A stretch of 34,685 nt of DNA from a virus: IMG/VR virus record IMGVR_UViG_3300032299_000745, positions 1 to 34,685 of that record; one strand, 5' to 3'. Under the pieces are notes generated by a model that was not told the origin of the DNA, ran no database searches, and saw nothing but the letters and a program-made list of their open reading frames with translations. Numbering within the stretch: position 1 is the stretch's first letter; every line of letters starts with the position of its first letter. Positions 6,073 to 14,279 of the stretch are shown in pieces. The position numbers were made by a program, and so were the translations under genes.

Positions 6073-8183
6073 TATCTTCTTACTTTTAAAAATGTTAAAC
6101 GTGCTGAATCACCTGTTGTTGCCGTTGCTACACCTAATTGAAGTGATACAACAATATACTTGTTAGTAGTCCAGTCAATAGCAATGTTAGACGCTGCTAA
6201 TGTCATGTTGCTTAAATCACTAAACACACTATTTATTGATGTTGATAATACTTCCGTACCTGCTCCTGTTCCCGCTTTTACTTTTATTCTTAACTGTCTT
6301 GATTGCGCTGAATATAACACACCTGCTGCATACAATGCTTGACCAATTAGTATTGGTGAACCTGCAATATCATTGGTTGTATTAGCATAGATACGAATAG
6401 TTGACGCTCCATTTGCTGCAGACTTTCTAAATCCTGCAAGTACTTCAATGGTTGTGTCTGCATTAATCATTGAAGGTGTTATAAGTACCCCACCTGTATA
6501 AGTGTTATTTGTTGTTCCCGTTCCACCATTGCCAACTATTGCTCCATCTGTACAAGTCTCTGCGAGTATGGGTAATAAAGCATCAAGCCCGACAGATGAA
6601 GGTGTTAATGTTTCATTTTTCCACAAACTTGTAGCACTATCGTACTGCAACACTTGATTGTCTGCAACCGATGTGATTGATACATCGTGAAGCTCATTTA
6701 ATTCATATCCGTTCTGCACCTTAACGTACCATCTACCCGAAATACCATTGTTTGCAGTTGTAACCACACCTAAATAAACTAAGTTGTTTGGCGCAGTTGG
6801 CTTTACGTTTGTGATGCTTCCTGCTGTGCTACCTAAGTAAAGTGAGTCACCATCCGCAAAAGTAGATGTTGGAAGTATGCTTAACCCATCCAACAACCCT
6901 TGAATGATTATGATACCCTTTTGATTTGCTGCAATAGAGGTTGATAGTACCACACCAACCGTTCTTGAAGATGTAGCCTCGCTTGAATTGTTAGCACGTT
7001 TAACGGTCATTCTATCACCTTGACCTCCGAAAGCATACACCACTTGACCTTTAGTAATCGACACTGAATCAGCATTGGTAACGTAAGCAAGTAAGGTGTT
7101 TGGTGCTGTGCCTATTAGTTGAAATCTTCCTGTTGTAGAATTATAAACACACAACATCTCACCACCCGCAATAATATCACCGCCGATTAATTGGCCATCG
7201 TTGTTTCTGTATAAGTCAATTGCGCCTAAATAAGATGTGCCGTTGTAAATATTAAGTGTTGCGCTTGATGTATTGCCGTTGGTAAATCTTATAAGGTAAG
7301 CATCTCCATCGTTGTATGCTGTTACACCCGAAATCGTTGCCGTGTATGTGTCCGTGCCACTTGCTGTTGCGTGGGGGATGCCACCGCCGCCGCTTGGAAT
7401 TTGGTCAGTTGTTGCTAATGTTTTAGAAGTTCCTGCCGTATCTGGGAACTTTAATGCACCACCTGCTACTGTTGGTAAATCAAATGATAAAACAGTATTA
7501 AAACCATTAACTACATCTTGATACTCGATGTTATTAAAGCCTACAAGCATTAGTTGGTTGGCAACATCTCCATATTTAGAATTGTTAAGTGCTGCTTGAC
7601 CACCTGCATCATTTACTTCTTCAAGTGTCGGTACATTGCTTATCAAATCCCACACCGCAGCACCTGATGTTGCATCCGCGCAAACGTACAAAGTGCCATC
7701 ATCTAACACCCATCGTGAACCTACTTGAAATCGTAATGAACTATCAAACGTTGAATCGGGCACATAATTAAAGCAATTAGTTGACTCTCTCAAAAAGCCA
7801 TTGTTGTCGAATACATGGTGAATACCACTTTGCCACATATCTTCGTACCCAACCGAACAAATGCGACTGATACCTCCATTGCCTCCAAAATCATAAGTAC
7901 CTTTTTTAAGTAGTGAAGCATTCTCTAACTCTATCGCATCCGCATCGTTTACCTTTATGTTAGTGCCTAGTGTCTCATTGCCCTCAACTAATACTTCGTT
8001 AAGGTTAGGTACTGCCGTTAAGTATAACGTATCAAAATAGGCTTTTAACTTAGCTTTTAAGCTAGTTATCGAGTACCATCGTGTTTCCCATGTACTGGGC
8101 GCAATCTCAGTTGATAGTTCTTGTCTATCTGTGTCCTCAATAGTTGTTTGCTCAGTTGTATATTCGCTTATTTTTAAACTCAT
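6072..8183 (-). CDS. Tail fibre / receptor-binding structural protein, 703 aa
   Basis: The 703-residue protein is low in charge and rich in Gly, Thr, Ser and Asn, typical of trimeric phage fibres. It begins with a 45-residue segment (KISEYTTEQTTIEDTDRQEL...) that is similar to the start of the 251-aa protein at 9094-9849 and probably anchors both to the tail tip. Further along are ADNQVLQYDSATSLWKN, a phrase that recurs in fibre proteins, and a Gly-rich linker near residue 265. The C-terminal third looks beta-rich (IRIYANTTNDIAG) and may be the receptor-binding head. It overlaps the upstream gene by ATGA. Confidence 0.8.
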   Translation of the reverse strand: MSLKISEYTTEQTTIEDTDRQELSTEIAPSTWETRWYSITSLKAKLKAYFDTLYLTAVPNLNEVLVEGNETLGTNIKVNDADAIELENASLLKKGTYDFGGNGGISRICSVGYEDMWQSGIHHVFDNNGFLRESTNCFNYVPDSTFDSSLRFQVGSRWVLDDGTLYVCADATSGAAVWDLISNVPTLEEVNDAGGQAALNNSKYGDVANQLMLVGFNNIEYQDVVNGFNTVLSFDLPTVAGGALKFPDTAGTSKTLATTDQIPSGGGGIPHATASGTDTYTATISGVTAYNDGDAYLIRFTNGNTSSATLNIYNGTSYLGAIDLYRNNDGQLIGGDIIAGGEMLCVYNSTTGRFQLIGTAPNTLLAYVTNADSVSITKGQVVYAFGGQGDRMTVKRANNSSEATSSRTVGVVLSTSIAANQKGIIIIQGLLDGLSILPTSTFADGDSLYLGSTAGSITNVKPTAPNNLVYLGVVTTANNGISGRWYVKVQNGYELNELHDVSITSVADNQVLQYDSATSLWKNETLTPSSVGLDALLPILAETCTDGAIVGNGGTGTTNNTYTGGVLITPSMINADTTIEVLAGFRKSAANGASTIRIYANTTNDIAGSPILIGQALYAAGVLYSAQSRQLRIKVKAGTGAGTEVLSTSINSVFSDLSNMTLAASNIAIDWTTNKYIVVSLQLGVATATTGDSARLTFLKVRR

Positions 8184-9091
8184 GACCTATGTTTTTTATA
8201 GTTGTTATATCTTTGTGTGCAATTCAATTCAACATCCGCTAATTTACTCACTAATGGCTTCCAATTTGGGGCGTGTTTCGGCTCAAATTTAACTTCAAAG
8301 TCCACAAAAATAGCTGCATTTTTTGAATTATAGTCAGTTATCAAACATTTATCTGATGTCATTATTTCAACCCTCAATAATGTCTGTAAATTGTACGGAA
8401 TACGCCTTGTTTTTAGCACATACGTTGGCTCTTGTTCATCCTTTGTCCACTCTCTTTGTCCGTTCCAATATTGCACGTTCTCTTTTACTCCTTCCGTTGT
8501 TGGATAACCGAAAAATGCAGGTAGCCTTATCTGATTATGCCAATATAAATCAGAATATTGCTTTTGTAATTTTTGGTTGAACATAGAACCGATCGTACCA
8601 CTTTGCCACCAATCAATTCTTACCGTTTGTTCTGCTCTGTCAGCACGATAAATACATACTTTATACTCGTCTGAATAGGTAGTTGAATTACCTAGCATCG
8701 CATCAGTAACAACTAACGCAATCTGATAAATTCCTTCTCCGTATAAGTCAATAATTTTGTACCATTCTACTTTGTAACCTACAAACTTTTGAACGCCGAT
8801 GCTATCAAAAGCAAATGGATAATCAACGCCGTAAGTAGAGCCTGTTAAAGTAGCTTTCAACACACCATCCTTGTATATCTTATACACCGCCGTTGATGTT
8901 GTAGGCGAACAAAGATTTAAAAAAGATGTGACATCATTCTCAATGTTGTTCACTCCATCGTTAGCAAGCACAATCGTCTTAAATAACTTGCAGCAATCGT
9001 CTAAGTTACTATTAGGTAATAACAATGTAGGCTCAGATGCTGTCGGCCTTGGCAATGTGTAAAAGTATTGTAATGCTGATTCGCCGTCCAT
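8180..9091 (-). CDS. Tail/baseplate structural protein, 303 aa
   Basis: This 303-residue protein lies between two fibre genes, with an ATGA overlap to the next and 2 bp after the previous. A short Cys-Cys pair (NLDDCCKLF) precedes a segment of alternating beta-type sequence with a possible Ig-like or carbohydrate-binding fold (residues about 60-130). The last half is basic and aromatic. It is probably a baseplate or fibre-linker protein by position. No named family is recognised. Confidence 0.65.
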   Translation of the reverse strand: MDGESALQYFYTLPRPTASEPTLLLPNSNLDDCCKLFKTIVLANDGVNNIENDVTSFLNLCSPTTSTAVYKIYKDGVLKATLTGSTYGVDYPFAFDSIGVQKFVGYKVEWYKIIDLYGEGIYQIALVVTDAMLGNSTTYSDEYKVCIYRADRAEQTVRIDWWQSGTIGSMFNQKLQKQYSDLYWHNQIRLPAFFGYPTTEGVKENVQYWNGQREWTKDEQEPTYVLKTRRIPYNLQTLLRVEIMTSDKCLITDYNSKNAAIFVDFEVKFEPKHAPNWKPLVSKLADVELNCTQRYNNYKKHRS

Positions 9092-9093
9092 GG

Positions 9094-9849
9094 TTAATTG
9101 AATAAAGGTATGTATCTCGTTACTCCTGCGATTTGTATTTGAATATAATCACCTGTTGCTGTTTTAGTAGCAGGCAATACGTTCATAATTTTAAACCCAT
9201 CAGTATAAGCCATGCCATTTGTAATCATTTCTTTCCAAATCAACTTCCCATCCGTACCTTGAACTGATAAGGGTGCATGAGTATTATGGCTTGGTAATTC
9301 TGCGGCTGGATAAAATCTAATCATTCCTTGATATTGTGTGCTTTGAATACCTGCACAAACATTACAATTACCATTAATTGATTTATCTGCTTTAATAAAT
9401 ACATCATCTATCTCACCATATCCATTTGCATAACCTAATGATGTAACTGAACCAACCTCCGCAGTTCCAACCATTACATTACTTACATTTACATTAGTAC
9501 CTGCGGTTCGTGTGTTTTTAAATACTGCAACGGGTAATGATCCAACAACAATTTTTTGAACATGAAGCCTAGCAGTTGGAGATGTTGTTCCCACTCCGAT
9601 ATCACCATTTGAATTGAAGATATCACTTGTTGCTTCCCATGCACTCGCGCCTTTCTTTATTGTTTGACCCGTTGTTCCGCTTGGCCATATCTGACCTATC
9701 AAACTAATAATAGCTGTCTTTAAAGTAGCCCATGTGAACTTCCTTGAGTCATAAGGTGTCGCAGGTGCAACGTATGCCGACACATCGAACTCGTCATTGT
9801 TATCAAATGTTGTTTGTGTATTTGGATACTCAGTGATTTTTATTCCCAT
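9094..9849 (-). CDS. Short tail fibre-type protein, 251 aa
   Basis: The N-terminal 45 residues (KITEYPNTQTTFDNNDEFDV...) match the beginning of the 703-aa fibre. In the middle lies NGDIGVGTTSPTARLHVQK, a phrase widely found in fibre and surface proteins of Bacteroidota phages and bacteria, where it marks beta-rich trimeric shafts. The C-terminus is beta-rich and short. The protein probably forms a second, shorter fibre sharing the attachment point of the large one. The start overlaps the stop of the 799-aa gene by one base. Confidence 0.75.
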   Translation of the reverse strand: MGIKITEYPNTQTTFDNNDEFDVSAYVAPATPYDSRKFTWATLKTAIISLIGQIWPSGTTGQTIKKGASAWEATSDIFNSNGDIGVGTTSPTARLHVQKIVVGSLPVAVFKNTRTAGTNVNVSNVMVGTAEVGSVTSLGYANGYGEIDDVFIKADKSINGNCNVCAGIQSTQYQGMIRFYPAAELPSHNTHAPLSVQGTDGKLIWKEMITNGMAYTDGFKIMNVLPATKTATGDYIQIQIAGVTRYIPLFN

Positions 9850-12248
9850 TACTCAATTATTTTTTGTTCATCGTCTTCTGTGAATTTGTCAATACCATCC
9901 TCAGTAATCTTATTACCTGCGCTGCCATCATTCTCATACAACCTCGCTACTATCTTGTAGATGATGTTACCTTGAGGTAATAATGTATGGTCTATCACCG
10001 CCTTTGCAACGATTGTATCTGATGCAGGTTGTGTTAGTTCTACCTTGTTACCGCTTATGCCTGTCAATGGTATAAAACAAGTCAATGGGTTATTCGTCGC
10101 CCACTTGCTTGAATATCTTTGTCGGCCAGCTATACCGCCTTGCTCAAATATCTCAATGCCAAACACAACATAACATAGGTTAATATCTAAAGGTGCATTT
10201 TTTTCGAATGTAGCTTTGATTTGCGTGTTAGCAAACGATTGAATGTACCAACGTGAATTTACGCTATCAAATAGGCTATTTCCGCTCATTGTATAACTTT
10301 CTACATCCTTTGTAGTAAAATCTACATTGCTTTCGTAATCGTTTATCTCAATTAAGTTATCGAGCTTGTAACTCATTGGGATGCCGTTATAGGTAATATC
10401 TATAACCGTTCTAAAGTAAACACCCCAATCCGCATTTTGATATCTAAACCAATCTTGGTTAAGTCCGTTTTGTGGATAGTTGATATCATAAAAATCAGTA
10501 TTAGCCCCAATCAAAGCAATCCAATACTCCCAACGAATCATAAATCCATACGCAATATCAAATCTAATCTTATCACCGTCAGCATAGCAATTCGAAATTG
10601 TTACATTCTTGCGTGGCTCTGTGGTAGGTATTTGAAAAACTCGCGTACCGGAAAAGTTCGTGATTTGATAGTCACCCGAAAAAACTTGACTAGGATTAAA
10701 TTGAAAGTCCTCAATCACAAACTCACGGCCGTTGTTCTTTTTTGCAACTATTTGTTGCGTTACCTTGGTGAACACCGTTGGCAATGGAAAATTTAAAGGG
10801 AATAAAAAGATGCTTGAGTACATTACACACTCATCTTCTTTAATAGTTGTTATGCCTGCCTCTACACCTGCATCGTTCACGTTCTCATAGTGACGTAAAA
10901 ACTTAGGATAAATAACAACAATGTCCTCAACACTAGGGTTGTAAGTCTCAAACACGCCGTTGTAGATAGCTTGTTTGTTTTGCGTTGCTGCCGTTGTTAA
11001 TGCTGAATTTGATATGGTAGCCCAAAACGTATATCGAGGCGTCAATGACTCATTCATTACCGCTAAAGCATCATTGCTTAGTTCAATAGTCATTGTAACC
11101 TTAAGCACATTTGCACTTATAAAATCACATTTTAAATCCGTCAAACTTTGATATGTAGTTCCAAAATTACTTGGCGCAACATTTACTCCGTCACTTACTA
11201 AAAAAGTATTAGTGAATAAAAAGTTTTCATCAAATGTCCTTGCGTTACCTTGATACTCTGATTGGTTGTTTGGTAGCTTTGACCACCCTAACAATAGGTT
11301 AGTTGCATTGTCCCAATCGCCAGTACTTGAATTGATATTGAACTCAATAGTCTGAACCGTTGTGTCCAATCTTAACTTAGCCGTTGCGCTGCCGTTTATC
11401 TCTACATCCGTAATAGTGTAATCTCTCGCACTTCCGTTAAAAACCTCATTGAACCACCCCGAATTACCTATCTCTTGCCTACAATCAGCCCATTGCCTTG
11501 AATTAGGATTTGAATAAACACCGTAAGCCTCTATTCGATAAACGTGCTTTAAGCATCGTGAGTTAAAATAATAGGTAGGCGCAACCTCATTCTGTGTATC
11601 AACCAACTGATTAGCCAAATAAATAGGCGTAACAGTTGTTTCATGTATGATTCTAAATACTTGTTTGCCAGTTGTTGTGTCATAGCTTACACCCTCGATA
11701 GTAGCTGAACCCGTTTGATATGGTAAAAGCCCATCAAACACCATAGGAATAGGCGTTGTGTTTGCTGCATCTAAGCCAATGGCATACATCTTTTGAAAAC
11801 TGCCATCTACCTTTGAATTAAAGTTAAGTATCTCGGCATTCTCAATAAATCCATAAGGCATCCCTACACCAGTGATTGGTGTAATGTTATAGATTACTGC
11901 CGTTGATGATGAACTATAAGAACCAAAGTCATAATCAGTAATGATAAGATTTGGAGAAAGCACGTTCATAACCGTTACAATAAACGTAGTCGCGCCGTCA
12001 ACTATCTTTATTTCATCTCCAACATTTATATCACTTAACCTACCCGAACTATTTGCTAGTGCATAAGTGTTCGCGCTTGGTGCATGACCAAATTGCAAAG
12101 GTGAATTAGCCGTGAAAGTCTTATAGGTAAAGACCTCAAAGTCTATCGTTATCGTTAATGGCTCACCAATAGTAAACAATGACCAGTTCACATCTGAACT
12201 TGGCCTTAACTTATCTGTGATTGTTCTATTGGTTATTATGACTGCCAT
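9849..12248 (-). CDS. Large tail-tip/baseplate structural protein, 799 aa
   Basis: The 799-residue product is beta-rich, with few lysines, no signal peptide and many Asn/Thr/Tyr, as in virion surface proteins. It follows the 612-aa baseplate protein and a 75-aa coiled-coil protein, and precedes the fibres, the usual place for a tail-tip or central baseplate subunit. No catalytic motif is visible. The C-terminus is acidic (ENDGSAGNKITEDGIDKF). The 13-bp overlap with the upstream gene suggests coupling. Function is by position. Confidence 0.65.
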   Translation of the reverse strand: MAVIITNRTITDKLRPSSDVNWSLFTIGEPLTITIDFEVFTYKTFTANSPLQFGHAPSANTYALANSSGRLSDINVGDEIKIVDGATTFIVTVMNVLSPNLIITDYDFGSYSSSSTAVIYNITPITGVGMPYGFIENAEILNFNSKVDGSFQKMYAIGLDAANTTPIPMVFDGLLPYQTGSATIEGVSYDTTTGKQVFRIIHETTVTPIYLANQLVDTQNEVAPTYYFNSRCLKHVYRIEAYGVYSNPNSRQWADCRQEIGNSGWFNEVFNGSARDYTITDVEINGSATAKLRLDTTVQTIEFNINSSTGDWDNATNLLLGWSKLPNNQSEYQGNARTFDENFLFTNTFLVSDGVNVAPSNFGTTYQSLTDLKCDFISANVLKVTMTIELSNDALAVMNESLTPRYTFWATISNSALTTAATQNKQAIYNGVFETYNPSVEDIVVIYPKFLRHYENVNDAGVEAGITTIKEDECVMYSSIFLFPLNFPLPTVFTKVTQQIVAKKNNGREFVIEDFQFNPSQVFSGDYQITNFSGTRVFQIPTTEPRKNVTISNCYADGDKIRFDIAYGFMIRWEYWIALIGANTDFYDINYPQNGLNQDWFRYQNADWGVYFRTVIDITYNGIPMSYKLDNLIEINDYESNVDFTTKDVESYTMSGNSLFDSVNSRWYIQSFANTQIKATFEKNAPLDINLCYVVFGIEIFEQGGIAGRQRYSSKWATNNPLTCFIPLTGISGNKVELTQPASDTIVAKAVIDHTLLPQGNIIYKIVARLYENDGSAGNKITEDGIDKFTEDDEQKIIE

Positions 12249-12463
12249 TTGTTTAACTCTTCTAATTTACTATTGACATCTTGAAACTCCTTTAACACAC
12301 CCGACTGCATAAACGCAGTTACAAATTCTTTCTTTTCGTCTATTGTTTGGGCCGACTCTTGAGCCTCTTTTAATTTGTCATTTGCAACCTTCAAAAGGCC
12401 TGTAATGCCCGACATTGTTTGCTCTATCTGTTGCTTGATGTTATTCGCCTGATTGTTCGACAT
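12236..12463 (-). CDS. Small coiled-coil protein, 75 aa
   Basis: This 75-residue, almost wholly helical protein (IEQTMSGITGLLKVANDKLK) overlaps both neighbours (23 bp and 13 bp). Its position between two baseplate genes suggests a tail-assembly or baseplate-stabilising factor. No family is recognised. Confidence 0.65.
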   Translation of the reverse strand: MSNNQANNIKQQIEQTMSGITGLLKVANDKLKEAQESAQTIDEKKEFVTAFMQSGVLKEFQDVNSKLEELNKWQS

Positions 12464-14279
12464 ACGTTCTTTGCAAATTTTCGTTGTAAATATACAATTT
12501 TCTTGTTTTCGCAGACGCTGTTTCGTCCCATGGATTGAAAATAAATGATTCTAACTTCATATCGTCAGTTGCATTGGGGTTATCCTTCACCATCAGATAG
12601 TCTGTTAACGTAAATGGGATGCGGTCATAGTCTTGCAACTTCCATTGATTGTTGATTATTTCAATGATGTAATAGTTTTCATACACATACTTTGCGGTTG
12701 GCTGCTCTTCTTTCAACTTACCATTGTCATCAACTGCCAACAACTTATCTTGAGTGAAAAAATCATTCTCAAGCATCAACATCCCAATTCTGTTATCAAT
12801 CAATGATCCAATAGGCGTATACTCGATAGGGTTAATGGTAGGTATCTCTGGAAAGTCAAAACTAAATCCAATGCTTGGTAAGTCACCCAAGTCCTCAAGG
12901 AATTCTATGAAGTCATTAATCGCATCAATGATGTCATTCACAACTGATATTGAAAAATTAATGGCTTGAACCGTTGGTACTAGCAATACATCAATCGCGT
13001 CAAGCATGAAGTCAAATACTTTCTCAACGGTTGTAAGCTCTGTCTTTCGTTTGCCTAATGCATACGCTAACTCTACTTGTTTAAGTCCTTTTAATAACTT
13101 AAATTGTGGGTTTGCGCTTGTTATTTGGCTCTGCAATACTTGATAAGAAGTACCTTTATACTGAGTAATAGTGTTCGATTCCATTACATCAGTCTGAAAT
13201 TGAATAAACAAATTAGAATAAATCTCACTTGTATTCAATCTGTAGGTAGTATTCATGATTGGTGGTATCGTATATTGCGGTGGCACGATTGAATAGTCCT
13301 TGCGCTCAAATCGCATATTGCCACTTGATGCATTCATCAACACCTTACCATTGAATAAGTCTTTCATCTTGATGATGAAGTCACTAAATGTCATATCCTT
13401 TGGATAGCCATATTGAGGGAACTCCGATGTGCTTAACGCTCCTAACATACCAAAGTCAAAAGCATTGTTTGTTGTTGGTGGCACTCTGAACTTCTTAGGT
13501 AATATCACCCAATCACTTGGAACTACCGTGCTATCAAAAGTTAAGTTTAAGTATTGACACCCTTTTTCAAAAAGTGTTCTTAACTTCATTGCTTTGTGAT
13601 ACTTTACAGGCTGAATAAGCAAGTTAAACATCTGTTTAATCAATAGCAACATCGCAACAAGCATAGCCACAAACTTGACAATCTGAACTACTAACGCGAA
13701 TATCTGACCATAAGATAATGGGTCGGTGGTTAGTGCTACCAACGTGGCTAATAAATCTTTACCTGCTGCATAAAGTGACTGACCAACAAACGTAAGCGAC
13801 ACCAACGCAATGGCTGTCTCTTTGTAATTTGGAATAGCTGATATTACATAAGGAATGTTGATGTAATCAGCCTCAGTAATAAGCCCAATCTCTGGACTTG
13901 CTAAGTAGTCAAATCCGAAACCTGCTGCCGTGTCATTTATCCAATCAATAGAGTACTTTTCTTTGCTCTTTGCTTGTATCGAATACTCGTCAAATACTGC
14001 ATCATCAGTCAAGTCAATATAGCCATCTAAAATAGGTATAACCAACCCGTCCGACTCGCGCACCGCCTCAATTTTAAACGGCATCCCTTCCATGATGAAG
14101 CCCGAAAAAATCCATTGTTGTAACAAGTCGATATTTTCGCGTACAAAGTCCCAATCATTGATAGTTACTTGGCTGCTCTTGAACTCACCATCTTGAAAGT
14201 TACATTCAATACCTAACTCACGCCAGTTTTTAGGTGGGTTTACCTTCTGATTATTTAGATAAAAGTTTAGTTGATTCAT
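12441..14279 (-). CDS. Baseplate / distal tail-type protein with hydrophobic segment, 612 aa
   Basis: This 612-residue protein follows the tape measure, where distal tail or tail-associated proteins are usually encoded. The N-terminus (MNQLNFYLNNQKVNPPKNWRE) and the early SQVTINDWDFVRENIDLLQQW pattern recur in Bacteroidota phage baseplate proteins. A strongly hydrophobic stretch (about residues 157-225, with FVAMLVAMLLLIKQMFNLLI) is unusual for a soluble virion protein and could insert into the host membrane. A second hydrophobic helical region lies near 430-475. The gene overlaps the tape measure by ATGA. Confidence 0.7.
   Translation of the reverse strand: MNQLNFYLNNQKVNPPKNWRELGIECNFQDGEFKSSQVTINDWDFVRENIDLLQQWIFSGFIMEGMPFKIEAVRESDGLVIPILDGYIDLTDDAVFDEYSIQAKSKEKYSIDWINDTAAGFGFDYLASPEIGLITEADYINIPYVISAIPNYKETAIALVSLTFVGQSLYAAGKDLLATLVALTTDPLSYGQIFALVVQIVKFVAMLVAMLLLIKQMFNLLIQPVKYHKAMKLRTLFEKGCQYLNLTFDSTVVPSDWVILPKKFRVPPTTNNAFDFGMLGALSTSEFPQYGYPKDMTFSDFIIKMKDLFNGKVLMNASSGNMRFERKDYSIVPPQYTIPPIMNTTYRLNTSEIYSNLFIQFQTDVMESNTITQYKGTSYQVLQSQITSANPQFKLLKGLKQVELAYALGKRKTELTTVEKVFDFMLDAIDVLLVPTVQAINFSISVVNDIIDAINDFIEFLEDLGDLPSIGFSFDFPEIPTINPIEYTPIGSLIDNRIGMLMLENDFFTQDKLLAVDDNGKLKEEQPTAKYVYENYYIIEIINNQWKLQDYDRIPFTLTDYLMVKDNPNATDDMKLESFIFNPWDETASAKTRKLYIYNENLQRTYVEQSGE

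Noticed and set aside
10437-10796. 119-aa plus-strand ORF
   Set aside because: It lies antisense inside the 799-aa structural gene, with no upstream signals and no protein-like composition.
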